From Solirubrobacteraceae bacterium (GTDB lineage Bacteria; Actinomycetota; Thermoleophilia; Solirubrobacterales; Solirubrobacteraceae), in NCBI GenBank assembly GCA_017882405.1, contig JADGPO010000104.1:1-64000 (forward strand): a DNA stretch of 64,000 bases, read 5' to 3'. Each line of letters opens with the position of its first letter. The first letter of the stretch is position 1. Shown here one piece after another: positions 35,031 to 43,559 of this stretch. The notes beneath the pieces are model-generated. The model had not been told where the DNA came from. It searched no databases and saw nothing but the letters and a program-made list of their open reading frames with translations. Position numbers and translations under genes: made by a program.

Positions 35031-36237
35031 CATCTTTCGCAAGCGGCGGATGTGGCGCCGCCAGGCGGAGCTCAAGAGCTCCTACGACGTGGTCATCATC
35101 GGCGGCGGCTCGCACGGCCTGGCGACCGCGCACTACCTGCGCGAGCACGGGATCAAGGACGTGGCGATCCTCGAGAAGCGCTACATCGGCTCGGGCGCCG
35201 CCGGTCGCAACACGACGATCCTGCGCTCCAACTACAAGACGCCCGAGGGCGCGAGGTTCTACGACGCGAGCGTCAAGCTCTACGAAGGGCTCTCGCAGGA
35301 CCTCAACTTCAACCTGCTCTTCTCCCAGTGCGGCCATCTGACACTGGCCCACGCCGACCGCGCGATGTTCGTGATGGCCAACCGCGCCGAGGTCAACCGG
35401 CTGCAGGGGATCGACAGCCGTCTGATCTACCCGGACGAGATCAAGCAGCTGGCGCCGGCGATGCAGGTCGACAACCCCAACGCGACGTTTCCGATCATGG
35501 GCGCCCTGTATCACCCGCCTGGCGGGATCATCCGCCACGACGCGGTGGTGTGGGGACTGGCCCGCTCGGCCGACCAGGGCGGCGCGGAGATCCACCAGAA
35601 CACCGAGGTGCTGGGGATGGAGCGCTCCAATGGGCGCATCACCAAGGTCAGGACCAATCGCGGGACGATCAACGCCGGTCAGGTGCTCAACTGCACGGCC
35701 GGCTGGTGCACGCTGATCTCCGACATGGCGGACGTGCCGATGCCGATCACGACCCACATCCTGCAGGCGTGCGTGACCGAGCCGATGAAGCCGCTGCTGG
35801 ACGTGGTGATCGTCTCCTCACAGATGCACGTCTATATCTCCCAGACCGATCGCGGGGAGTTCCTGATGGGCGCCGAGATCGAGCCGTGGACCACCTACAG
35901 GATGCAGGGCACGCTCAACTTCCTGCAGGACGTTTCCCGCCACGCGCTGGAGCTGTTCCCGCAGCTGGAGCGGGCGCGGCTGCTGCGCAGCTGGGCGGGC
36001 CTGTGCGACCTCAGCCCCGACTACAGCCCGATTCTCGGCAAGACCGAGGTCGAGAACTTCCACGTCTCCGCCGGCTGGGGGACGTACGGTTTCAAGGCGG
36101 CTCCGATCGTCGGCAAGACGCTCGCCGAGCTGGTCGCCAGCGGGCGCCAGCCCGACCTGATCGAGCCGTTCAGGCTGGAGCGGTTCTACGAGGACAAGCT
36201 CGTGTCCGAGCTGGCCGCGGCAGCAGTTAGCCATTAG
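35023..36237 (+). CDS. soxB: Sarcosine oxidase beta subunit (FAD/FMN)
   Basis: A 404-residue DAO-family flavoprotein, the dehydrogenating subunit that oxidises the N-methyl carbon of sarcosine or N-methylglutamate. YDVVIIGGGSHGLATAHYL is the FAD dinucleotide site, and IGSGAAGRNTTILRSNY is the SoxB signature. The C-terminal SAGWGTYGFKAAPIVGKTLAEL closes the FAD site. A central HPPGGIIRHDAVVWGLAR segment lies in the region carrying the covalent-FMN histidine in studied enzymes. GTG 35023 overlaps soxG. fhs follows after 22 bases, so the complex and THF genes are co-transcribed. Confidence 0.95.
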   Translation: MLDIFRKRRMWRRQAELKSSYDVVIIGGGSHGLATAHYLREHGIKDVAILEKRYIGSGAAGRNTTILRSNYKTPEGARFYDASVKLYEGLSQDLNFNLLFSQCGHLTLAHADRAMFVMANRAEVNRLQGIDSRLIYPDEIKQLAPAMQVDNPNATFPIMGALYHPPGGIIRHDAVVWGLARSADQGGAEIHQNTEVLGMERSNGRITKVRTNRGTINAGQVLNCTAGWCTLISDMADVPMPITTHILQACVTEPMKPLLDVVIVSSQMHVYISQTDRGEFLMGAEIEPWTTYRMQGTLNFLQDVSRHALELFPQLERARLLRSWAGLCDLSPDYSPILGKTEVENFHVSAGWGTYGFKAAPIVGKTLAELVASGRQPDLIEPFRLERFYEDKLVSELAAAAVSH

Positions 36238-36259
36238 CAGTTCATCGAGGAGAGACATC

Positions 36260-37939
36260 ATGAAGAGCAGTTTGGAGATCGCTCAGGACGCGGTACTGGA
36301 GCCGATCGAGTCGATCGCCTCGTCGGCTGGCCTGGAACCCGACGAGATCGAGCCCTATGGGCGCCACAAGGCGAAGATCTCGATGTCGGTGCTCGAGCGG
36401 CTCGCCGACCGCCCCGACGGCAAGCTGATCTGCGTCACCGGCATGACCCCGACCAAGGCGGGCGAGGGCAAGACGACGACGCTGGTCGGTCTCACCCAGG
36501 GTCTGGGTGTGATCGGCTCCAAGCCGGTGGCCTGCCTGCGCGAGGCCTCACTCGGTCCCGTGTTCGGGATCAAGGGCGGCGCCGCGGGCGGCGGGCTCAC
36601 CCAGGTGGTCCCGATGGAGGACCTCAACCTGCACTTCACCGGCGACATCCACGCGATCGGGGCGGCCAACAACCTGCTGGCGGCGATGATCGACGCCTCG
36701 ATCCTGCACGGCAACCCGCACAAGATCGACGCGCTGCGGATCGGCTGGCGCCGGGCGGTCGACATGAACGACCGGGCGCTGCGCCAGATCGCGGTCGGCC
36801 TCGGCGGGCGGCCCAACGGCTACCCGCGCGAGACGGGCTTTGACATCACGGCCGCGTCGGAGGTGATGGCGATCATGGCCGTCTCCCGCGACCTGCAGGA
36901 TCTGCGCAAGCGGATCGGCCGGATCACCGCCGCGTACTCCTTCGACGGCGCGAAGGCGATCACCGCCGAGGACCTGGGCGCGGCCGGCGCGATGACGGTG
37001 CTCTTGAAGGACGCGCTCAAGCCGAACCTCGTGCAGACGCTCGAGGGCCAGCCGGTGCTGATGCACTGCGGGCCGTTCGCCAACATCGCGCACGGCAACA
37101 ACTCCCTGATCGCCGACCTTATCGGGATGAAGCTGGGCGATTACGTGGTCACCGAGTCGGGCTTCGGCGCCGACATGGGGATGGAGAAGTTCTTCGACAT
37201 CGTCTGCCGCTTCGGCAAGCTGACGCCGTCGGCGGCGGTTCTCGTGACCACCGTGCGGGGGATCAAGCACCACTCGGGTGTCGAGGACGACCCGCGCATC
37301 GACCGCGCGGCCTCGCTGAACGCGATCGAGGTGGGCTTCGCCAACGTGCGCCGCCACCTGCGCACGATCAACGGCTTCGGCGTGCCGGCGGTGGTGGCCG
37401 TCAACCGCCGTCCCGGCGACACCCGTGAGGAGGTGGAGCTCGTCAAGCGCCTGGCCAAGGAGGCGGGCGCGTTCGCCGCCGAGGTCAACGAGGGCTTCAC
37501 CAAGGGAGGCGCCGGCGCGGCCGACCTGGCCGAAGCGGTGGTCGAGGCCTGCGAGCAGCCGAACACCTTCCACCAGCTCTACCAGGACGACGAGCCGATC
37601 CAGGACAAGATCGAGACCGTCGCCCGCGAGGTGTACGGCGCCAAGGACGTCTACCTGTATCCCGAGGCAGAGGCCAAGATCGGGCAGTTCACGCGCGAGG
37701 GCCTAGGCCACTTCCCGATCTGCATGGCCAAGACCCACCTGTCGCTGTCGTCGGATCCGACGCTGCTCAACGCGCCGGAGAACTTCACCCTCCCGATCCG
37801 CGACATCCGCGCCTACACGGGCGCGGGCTGGCTGGTTCCGCTGTGCGGCGACATCACGCAGATGCCAGGCCTGGGCAAGACCCCGGCGGCGATGAAGATC
37901 GACATCGACGAGAACGGGCGCACGATCGGGTTGTTCTAG
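36260..37939 (+). CDS. fhs: Formate-tetrahydrofolate ligase
   Basis: A 559-residue enzyme linking formate, ATP and THF with 10-formyl-THF. The P-loop is TPTKAGEGKTTTLVGL. Other marks are CLREASLGPVFGIKGGAAGG, DLNLHFTGDIHAIGAANN, VTTVRGIKHHSG and the C-terminal MPGLGKTPAA region. The length is standard. In this operon the reverse direction is likely: methyl carbon released from sarcosine enters as methylene-THF, becomes formyl-THF and is released as formate with ATP gain. ATG 36260 has a GGAGAG ribosome site. It directly follows soxB and precedes fchA. Confidence 0.97.
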   Translation: MKSSLEIAQDAVLEPIESIASSAGLEPDEIEPYGRHKAKISMSVLERLADRPDGKLICVTGMTPTKAGEGKTTTLVGLTQGLGVIGSKPVACLREASLGPVFGIKGGAAGGGLTQVVPMEDLNLHFTGDIHAIGAANNLLAAMIDASILHGNPHKIDALRIGWRRAVDMNDRALRQIAVGLGGRPNGYPRETGFDITAASEVMAIMAVSRDLQDLRKRIGRITAAYSFDGAKAITAEDLGAAGAMTVLLKDALKPNLVQTLEGQPVLMHCGPFANIAHGNNSLIADLIGMKLGDYVVTESGFGADMGMEKFFDIVCRFGKLTPSAAVLVTTVRGIKHHSGVEDDPRIDRAASLNAIEVGFANVRRHLRTINGFGVPAVVAVNRRPGDTREEVELVKRLAKEAGAFAAEVNEGFTKGGAGAADLAEAVVEACEQPNTFHQLYQDDEPIQDKIETVAREVYGAKDVYLYPEAEAKIGQFTREGLGHFPICMAKTHLSLSSDPTLLNAPENFTLPIRDIRAYTGAGWLVPLCGDITQMPGLGKTPAAMKIDIDENGRTIGLF

Positions 37940-37940
37940 T

Positions 37941-38537
37941 GTGAATGTCATGGAGTCCGGGACGCGTCCACTTTCTGATCTACCGCTGAGCCAGGTGCTG
38001 GACCGGCTCGCGGAGAAGACGCCCGCGCCGGGTGCCGGCTCCACGGCCGCGCTGGTATGCGGGCTGGCCGCGGCGCTGCTGGAGATGGCCGCCGCGTTTG
38101 ACAGCTCGCCGATGGGATCGGCCTGCGGCGTGCGCGCCGGAGCGCTGCGCGAGCGCGCGCTGGAGCTGGCCGAGCGCGAGCTCGAGTCATATGCGCCGGT
38201 GCTGGAGGCGCTGCGCCTGCCCAGCTCCGACCCCGAGCGGGCGACGCGGCTCGCGAGCGCGCTGGCGGCAGCCTCCACGGCCCCGCTGGCGATCGCGTCG
38301 GTCGGGGCGCAGCTGGCGGGCATCGCCGCCGAGACCGTGGACGGCGTCTCCGATCAGCTGGTGGGGGAGGCGGTCGTCGCCTCCGAGCTGGCCGAGGGGG
38401 CCTGCCGGGCGGCCGCCCGGCTGGTGGAGATCAACCTGGCCGGGGCGGCCGGCGACCCGCGGCTCACCGAGGTCGCCGTGCTGGTCCGGTCGGCCGCCGA
38501 GTCGCGCGCGGAGACGCTTGCTAAAGCCGCTGCCTGA
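37941..38537 (+). CDS. fchA: Methenyl-THF cyclohydrolase / cyclodeaminase family
   Basis: A 198-residue helical protein of the FTCD C-terminal/FchA family. LAEKTPAPGAGSTAALVCGLAAALLEM is the hallmark PxPGgGSxAA motif in outline, and a series of long helices follows. FchA hydrolyses methenyl-THF to formyl-THF, which is the step between FolD dehydrogenase and Fhs. It begins one base after the fhs stop (GTG 37941, or ATG 37950 three codons later). Its presence with soxDAGB and fhs builds a complete THF oxidation branch. The small size excludes the bifunctional FTCD. Confidence 0.88.
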   Translation: MNVMESGTRPLSDLPLSQVLDRLAEKTPAPGAGSTAALVCGLAAALLEMAAAFDSSPMGSACGVRAGALRERALELAERELESYAPVLEALRLPSSDPERATRLASALAAASTAPLAIASVGAQLAGIAAETVDGVSDQLVGEAVVASELAEGACRAAARLVEINLAGAAGDPRLTEVAVLVRSAAESRAETLAKAAA

Positions 38538-38604
38538 TTGCGTCGAAGAATGGGTAGAGACGCAGGAAATAGCGTCTGGGTACAGAAGTAACATGGAGGT
38601 TCTG

Positions 38605-38757
38605 ATGCGTCGCCTGACATCGCTGTTCTCACGTCGGTCCCGGCCGGTTCGCCCCCCCGTCGTTTCCCCCCGCGAGGGAATCGCCGAGACGATCTGCGCG
38701 CCCAAGCTCCAGCCGCGCCGCTGTCTCAACGAGAGCGGCCACAAGCTCTACCGCTGA
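38605..38757 (+). CDS. Small basic ORF after fchA
   Basis: A 50-residue peptide with a good ribosome site: GGAGG at 38596-38600, four bases before ATG 38605. The N-terminus is very basic (MRRLTSLFSRRSRPVRPP) and the C-terminal half holds two cysteines (ETICAPKLQPRRCLNESG). An in-frame ATG at 38593 would add four residues. I do not recognise a family. It could be a small regulatory protein, and lies 67 bases downstream of the sox-fhs-fchA operon on the same strand. Confidence 0.5.
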   Translation: MRRLTSLFSRRSRPVRPPVVSPREGIAETICAPKLQPRRCLNESGHKLYR

Positions 38758-38786
38758 TCCAGCGGCCGCCCCCGGCCGTCAGTGCG

Positions 38787-38802
38787 CGGTGGGTTTCCAC
38801 CG
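38787..38802 (+). terminator. Short stem-loop after the sox-fhs operon
   Basis: CGGTGG-GTTT-CCACCG, a 6-bp perfect stem with a four-base loop, lies 30 bases after the small ORF stop and before the GntR gene. It is modest in strength and has no T-tract. Confidence 0.35.
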
Positions 38803-38882
38803 GCGCCGACCGAGCAAATACGATTGACCGGTCACGAACATGGGGGAGCATCGAGCGGATGGCAGGAGGTGGGGCGCATCGA

Positions 38883-39749
38883 ATGAGCCAAGCGGTCGCC
38901 GCCGAGGGCGTCGCCGCGCGCCCGTCGCTGGTCGACGGGGCCGAGAGCGCATTGCGCAACTGGCTGGCCCCCGGCCGCTATCGCCAGGGCGATCGGCTGC
39001 CGCCCGAGCACGAGATGGCCGCGATGCTGGGCGTTTCCCGGGGCACCCTGCGCAGTGCATTGCAGCGATTGGAGCGCAGCGGGGAGATCGTGCGCCGGCA
39101 GGGCAGCGGCACGTTCGTGGGCCGGATGGGCTTTCCGACCGCGTTCGGCGAGCGGCTGGAGCGCCTGGAGCCGTACTCGTCGGTGGCGCGGCGCCGCGGA
39201 CTGACGTTGACGGCGGTCGACCTGGAGATCGAGGAGCGCGCCGTCGAGCAGGAGGCCGGCGAGGCGCTGGGGCTGCCGCCCGGCGCCCGCACGATGACGA
39301 TCACGCGCACGATCGTCACCGGCGGATCGGCGGTCGCGACGATGTACGACGTGGTCCACCCCGACGTGGAGCTGCCCGAGCCTTCGCGACTGCGGGCGGC
39401 GCTGCAAGCCGGGCAGATGGTGCTCGACGTGCTGATCGAGGCCGGGGTGCCGATCACCTTCGCGCGCACGCGGGTGATGCCGGCGCTGGTGTCGGGGCGC
39501 GAGCGGGCCGGCAAGCGCCTGGGCATCCAGGGCACCACCGCCTGCCTGGAGCTGGAGGAGCTGATCTTCGCCAGCCGCGACGTGCCCGTCGCCTACTCTC
39601 GTGACCTCTTCGCCCCCGGAGGGATCGACGTGATGGTGATGCGCTCGCTGGACTCGCCCCGCCCGGCGCGGATCGTCGGTGAGCGGGGCGCCGCGAGCGG
39701 ATCGCCCGTACCCGACGAGGGCGGCCGCTCGGGCAGCCGCCGTCGCTAG
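38883..39749 (+). CDS. GntR-family regulator, HutC/UTRA type
   Basis: A 288-residue repressor. The N-terminal winged helix (YRQGDRLPPEHEMAAMLGVS, then RGTLRSALQRLERSGEIVRR) is the GntR DNA-binding domain. The larger C-terminal part is a UTRA ligand domain (YSSVARRRGLTLTAVDLEIE in the first strand, and a late VPVAYSRDLFAPGGID). ATG 38883 has GGAGGTGGGG ten bases upstream; an ATG at 38859 is also in frame. UTRA regulators respond to sugars, amino acids or phosphonates. Position between the sox operon and the DAO/mgs genes suggests control of methylated amine use. The IclR gene follows six bases later. Confidence 0.88.
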   Translation: MSQAVAAEGVAARPSLVDGAESALRNWLAPGRYRQGDRLPPEHEMAAMLGVSRGTLRSALQRLERSGEIVRRQGSGTFVGRMGFPTAFGERLERLEPYSSVARRRGLTLTAVDLEIEERAVEQEAGEALGLPPGARTMTITRTIVTGGSAVATMYDVVHPDVELPEPSRLRAALQAGQMVLDVLIEAGVPITFARTRVMPALVSGRERAGKRLGIQGTTACLELEELIFASRDVPVAYSRDLFAPGGIDVMVMRSLDSPRPARIVGERGAASGSPVPDEGGRSGSRRR

Positions 39750-39755
39750 CGCTCC

Positions 39756-40520
39756 GTGACGACCGGCGATCCTCCCGCCACGCGCCGCTCGGTGGGCTCG
39801 GTGGCGCGCGCCATCGCGCTGCTGGACGCACTGGCGGCCAGCGAGCACGGCCTGGGCGTCAACGAGTTGGCGCGGCGGATCGAGGTCAACGCCAGCACCG
39901 CCTCGCGCCTGTTGGCGACGCTGCTTGAAGCCGGGCTGGTGACGCGCGTGGACGGCGGTCCCTACCGGCTGGGGCTGAAGCTCCTGACGCTGTCTGATCG
40001 AGTGCTCGCCCAGCTCGACGTGCGAGAGCTGGCCCGCCCGCTATTGGCCGCGCTGGTCGCCCAGACCGGAGAGACGGCCACTTTGTCGGTACCCGGGCAG
40101 CGCGAGGCAATCACGGTCGACTTCGTGCCCTCGCCGTCGAGCGTCGTCAGCATGGCGTGGGTCGGGCGACCGAGCGTGCCCCACGCCACGGCGGTCGGGA
40201 AGGTGATGCTGGCCTTCGCCCCTGGCCATCTGCCGCCCGGGGAGCTTCCGCGCTTCACCGAGCGCACGATCACCGAGCCCGCGGCGCTGGCGGCCGAGCT
40301 GGATTCCGTGCGGGAGCGAGGCTACGCCGAGGCGGTCGGCGAGCGCGAGCCCGACCTGACTGCCGTGGGCGTCCCGGTCTTCGCGCGCCGTGGGGACCTG
40401 ACGGCGATCCTCGGGCTGCAGGGCCCGTCCGCGCGGCTGCCGGCGAGCGCCCGGCGCACCGTGCGCGAGCCGCTGCTGGCCGCCGCGGTCCAGCTGGGCA
40501 CGGCGCTCGGCTACCGGTAG
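39756..40520 (+). CDS. IclR-family transcriptional regulator
   Basis: A 254-residue regulator. The winged helix (SVARAIALLDALAASEHGLG, NELARRIEVNASTASRLLATL) is followed by the GAF-like effector domain with RELARPLLAALVAQTGETAT, HATAVGKVMLAF, and VGVPVFARRGDLTAILGLQGP. GTG 39756 lies six bases after the GntR stop, so both regulators are co-transcribed. IclR proteins bind AT-rich palindromes of 12-18 bp. This makes it a candidate for the TTGnACAAATTTGTnCAA sites found ahead of the glnT-mgs and flavoprotein operons (inference only). It ends one base from the convergent DAO gene. Confidence 0.92.
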   Translation: MTTGDPPATRRSVGSVARAIALLDALAASEHGLGVNELARRIEVNASTASRLLATLLEAGLVTRVDGGPYRLGLKLLTLSDRVLAQLDVRELARPLLAALVAQTGETATLSVPGQREAITVDFVPSPSSVVSMAWVGRPSVPHATAVGKVMLAFAPGHLPPGELPRFTERTITEPAALAAELDSVRERGYAEAVGEREPDLTAVGVPVFARRGDLTAILGLQGPSARLPASARRTVREPLLAAAVQLGTALGYR

Positions 40521-40521
40521 C

Positions 40522-41814
40522 TCAGCTCCAGGGGTAGGGGCTGTGCGACACCGGATGCAGGTCGCCGGTGGCGAAGCGGCCGTAGCGGAAGGGGTGCAGC
40601 AGCGAGGAGTGCTCGCCCTGCAGCACGCGGGCGATCTCCTTGCCGACGGCGATCATCTTGTAGCCGTGGTTGGAGTCAGCGGCCACGAACACGTTGTCGC
40701 ACATGTGGTCGAAGATGGGGAAGTTGTCGGCCGTGGAAGCGCCCACTCCGCCCGAGCGGGTCTGCCGATAGCGCCCGCGGGCGCCCTCGAAGCGCGTCAG
40801 GCAGTGCGACAGGGAGGCCGACCACAGGTCCGGAAAGCCGGGGTCGACGCTGCCGGTGGGGTAGGGGTCGACCTGGAAGGTCGGGCCGACGGTCAGCGGC
40901 TGGGCGCCGCCCTGGATCGAGTGGCGGTCGGGCTTGAAGTACACGCCCCACGCGTCGTCGGTGATCAGCGTTCCGTCGTCCGCGTACAGCGGCTGGTCGG
41001 AGTCGACGTGCAGCACGGGTGAGGAGCGGCCGTCGTTGGTTACGAACACCGACGGGTCGAACTCGACCTCGCCCTCCTGCAGGTACCAGTAGGTCCACAT
41101 CGCCTGGTCGGCGAGCACGCCGCCGTTGGGCTGGCGCACGTCGAGGCGGTCCGGCAGCCCCAGCATCGACCACAGCGAGGCGATCCACGGCCCGACCGCG
41201 ACCACCAGCTGCTCCACCTCGATCGTCCCGGCGCTGGTCTGCACGGCCGTCACGGATCCCGACTGATCGAAATCGAAGCCGGTCACCTGGATGCCGGTCA
41301 TGATCTCGGCGCCCGCGTCCTGGGCGAGCTCGGCCAGGCCGAGCATCGACTCGCGGTTGAAGCCGTAGCCGCCGGCCGACTCGTGCAGGCAGACGGTCAG
41401 CCCGGGGGCGCGCCAGTCGCTGTACAGCGAGCGCATGTGCTCGCTCACCTCGTCGGTGCCGAGGAACAGCTCGGAGGGATAGCCGATCCGCTGATGGCGC
41501 TCCCAGACCTCGGTCAGGTCGGACTCCTGGGAGCCCGGGCCGAGCGCGACGTAGCCGCTGGGGTGGTAGTGCAGCCGCTCGGCCTCCGACTCCCAGACCT
41601 CCACGCAGGCGGCCATCAGTTCCTGCATCGCGGGCTGGAAGTAGTTGTTGCGGACGATTCCGCAGGCGATTCCCGAGGCGCCGGCGGCGACGTCGGTCTT
41701 GTCGACGACGAGCACGGGCTCTCCGGCGCGTGCCAGGTGCCAGGCGGTGGACAGGCCGTGCACGCCGGCGCCGATGACCAGCGTGGGGGTGCAGGAGGGA
41801 AGGCGATCGGGCAC
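40522..41814 (-). CDS. DAO-family FAD oxidoreductase (sarcosine/dimethylglycine oxidase-like)
   Basis: A 430-residue flavoprotein. LVIGAGVHGLSTAWHLARAG is the FAD site, followed by DKTDVAAGASGIACGIVRNNY in the SoxB-like style. The C-terminal segment VFVAADSNHGYKMIAVGKEIARVL binds FAD. It is related to SoxB and to the FAD half of dimethylglycine dehydrogenase but lacks a THF domain, so formaldehyde release or a partner THF protein would be expected. It could perform the dimethylglycine-to-sarcosine step. GTG 41814 is chosen for AAGGGA upstream and because the dinucleotide fold starts ten residues later. A GTTGTGGACAAC dyad lies 41 bases upstream. Confidence 0.85.
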   Translation of the reverse strand: MPDRLPSCTPTLVIGAGVHGLSTAWHLARAGEPVLVVDKTDVAAGASGIACGIVRNNYFQPAMQELMAACVEVWESEAERLHYHPSGYVALGPGSQESDLTEVWERHQRIGYPSELFLGTDEVSEHMRSLYSDWRAPGLTVCLHESAGGYGFNRESMLGLAELAQDAGAEIMTGIQVTGFDFDQSGSVTAVQTSAGTIEVEQLVVAVGPWIASLWSMLGLPDRLDVRQPNGGVLADQAMWTYWYLQEGEVEFDPSVFVTNDGRSSPVLHVDSDQPLYADDGTLITDDAWGVYFKPDRHSIQGGAQPLTVGPTFQVDPYPTGSVDPGFPDLWSASLSHCLTRFEGARGRYRQTRSGGVGASTADNFPIFDHMCDNVFVAADSNHGYKMIAVGKEIARVLQGEHSSLLHPFRYGRFATGDLHPVSHSPYPWS

Positions 41815-41854
41815 GTGAGTCCCTTCTGGACGATGTTGCCTATAACGCAATGCA

Positions 41855-41866
41855 GTTGTGGACAAC
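41855..41866. promoter_or_regulatory. GntR-like dyad GTTGTGGACAAC
   Basis: Perfect 5-bp arms around GG. On the minus strand it overlaps a plausible -35 of the DAO oxidoreductase gene, whose -10-like TATAGG maps to 41839-41844. Same architecture (GTTGTnnACAAC) as the operator of the GntR/FCD gene at 63469, so the same class of regulator may bind both. Confidence 0.55.
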
Positions 41867-41911
41867 GCAACAGGCTACCGCCGGCGCCGGTCGGATGTCA
41901 AGCCGCGAGCC

Positions 41912-41940
41912 TTGCGGTCGGACGTGGCGCTTGGTATAAA
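41912..41940 (+). promoter_or_regulatory. Promoter of the glnT-mgs operon
   Basis: TTGCGG (41912-41917), a 17-base spacer, and an extended -10 TGGTATAAA ending at 41940. This predicts transcription start near 41947, giving a leader of about 165 bases before the ATG at 42111. An 18-bp dyad begins at the predicted start site. Confidence 0.65.
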
Positions 41941-41946
41941 CGCGCC

Positions 41947-41964
41947 GTGTACAAATTCGTCCAG
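41947..41964. promoter_or_regulatory. Operator copy A of the TTGnACAAATTTGTnCAA palindrome
   Basis: GTGTACAAATTCGTCCAG matches the 16 fixed positions of the palindrome at 13. It covers the predicted transcription start of the glnT-mgs operon, where a bound protein would block transcription. Three other copies lie at 50102, 50126 and 54958. Confidence 0.55.
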
Positions 41965-42110
41965 TCGGCGGCGAGCACGGTGTGCTCGCTCCGGTGACGG
42001 GCGACGTCGGTGAAGGCCTGGGGCACCGCCGCCGGCCGGTCTGATCAGTAAGCAGTCACAGATTCACTGCCGCTGCCCGCCTGAGGCGGCAGCGGCCAGA
42101 GAGGAGCGGG

Positions 42111-43559
42111 ATGGCGGCAGGAGTGCAGGAGTTCGGCGGAAACGTAGACACGGTCCTGTCCACACCGCGGATCCAGCCGGCTCCGGCCACGCTGGAGGAG
42201 GCCCGCACCGCGCCCGGCCGCGCCGAGAAGATCGAAGAGCTGACGCGGCTGATCGAAGCCCAGGGCATCAAGTACGTGTACTTCCAGCAGGTGTCGATCA
42301 CCGGCCGGGTGATGGGCAAGGGCGTGGTCTCCTCGTTCTTCTCACAGGTCGCCGCGAAGGGCTACCAGCTGGTCTACGGCGCCACCGCCAACCTGTTCAC
42401 CGACCGCTATGGCAACTACATCGGGTTCGGGCCAGAGGAGTCAGAGCTGGCCGCGATCGCCGACCTTGACACGTTCCGGGTGCTGCCTTGGGACCCCCGC
42501 GTGGCCCGGGTGATGTGTGACTGCTACGACACCGAGACGGGTGCGCTGCTGGACGCCGATCCGCGCCAGAACCTCAAGCAGATCGCCCACGAGTTCGAGG
42601 AGGAGCTGGGCTACCAGTTCCTGATCGGGATCGAGCCCGAGATGATGTGGCTGCGAAAGCCCCGCGAGGGCGAGGCCCCGCAGGGTGTCACCAAGCCCTA
42701 CTGCTACCACATCCACCAGTTCGAGGAGCTGCGTCCGGTGCTGCTCGACGTGGTGCAGTACGGGCAGGCCCTGGGCCTGGACATGAGCTACGGCGACCAT
42801 GAGGACGCCCCCGGCCAGCTGGAGCTGAACTTCCGCTTTGACCGGCCCCTGCGCACGGCCGACAACATCACCACCTATCGCCAGGTGTGTGCCGCCGTGG
42901 GCCGCAAGCACGATCTGCTGCCGACCTTCATGCCCAAGCCGTTCACCGGGGTGTCGGCCAACGGCCACCATCACCACTTCACGCTGATGGACGACCAGGG
43001 CAACAATGTCTTCCACGACCCGGACGGCCCGGCGCAGCTGTCACAGTTCGCCCGGTACTTCCTCGGCGGGATGCTGGAGCACTTCCCCGCCCTGATGTGC
43101 GTCGGCAACCCCACTGTCAACTCCTACTGCCGCATGTGGGACACCGGCTTCTGGGCGCCGATCTACAAGAACTGGGGCTGGCAGAACCGGACGACGACCG
43201 TCCGCGTCGCCTCGGGCGGGCGCTTTGAGTACCGCGGCGTGGACTCCTCGTGCAACCCGTACCTCACGGTGGCCACGCTGCTGCGCGCCGGCCTGGACGG
43301 CGTGCGCCGAGAGCTCGATCCGGGCCCGCCGCAGCAGGGCAACACCTACGACCTGCTGGCCGAGGGTCAGGAGATCGAGAAGGTGCCCGACAGCCTGGGC
43401 AAGGCGCTGGAGGCGCTGGCCGCCGACGAGGTGATCAAGTCGGCGATGCCGGGCCGCCTCTACAAGGTCTTTCACCGCTACAAGCGCGACGAATGGGAGC
43501 GCTACCTCGCTGCCGTGACCGACTGGGAGCGCGACGAGTACCTGGAGGTGTTGCCGTAA
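42111..43559 (+). CDS. glnT: GlnT/GmaS-type glutamine synthetase-family ligase
   Basis: A 482-residue glutamine-synthetase-fold ligase. GIEPEMMWL, GQLELNFRF, NGHHHHFTLMD and the late RTTTVRVASGGRFEYRGVDSS mark the ATP, glutamate and metal sites. It belongs with GlnT-like enzymes next to mgsABC/glxBCD genes. In the N-methylglutamate pathway the related GmaS ligates methylamine to glutamate, forming gamma-glutamylmethylamide. Ammonia cannot be excluded as the substrate, and sequence inspection cannot decide. A 40-residue N-terminal extension precedes the domain. ATG 42111 has GAGAGGAGCGGG upstream. The amidotransferase gene begins immediately after its TAA. Confidence 0.88.
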   Translation: MAAGVQEFGGNVDTVLSTPRIQPAPATLEEARTAPGRAEKIEELTRLIEAQGIKYVYFQQVSITGRVMGKGVVSSFFSQVAAKGYQLVYGATANLFTDRYGNYIGFGPEESELAAIADLDTFRVLPWDPRVARVMCDCYDTETGALLDADPRQNLKQIAHEFEEELGYQFLIGIEPEMMWLRKPREGEAPQGVTKPYCYHIHQFEELRPVLLDVVQYGQALGLDMSYGDHEDAPGQLELNFRFDRPLRTADNITTYRQVCAAVGRKHDLLPTFMPKPFTGVSANGHHHHFTLMDDQGNNVFHDPDGPAQLSQFARYFLGGMLEHFPALMCVGNPTVNSYCRMWDTGFWAPIYKNWGWQNRTTTVRVASGGRFEYRGVDSSCNPYLTVATLLRAGLDGVRRELDPGPPQQGNTYDLLAEGQEIEKVPDSLGKALEALAADEVIKSAMPGRLYKVFHRYKRDEWERYLAAVTDWERDEYLEVLP

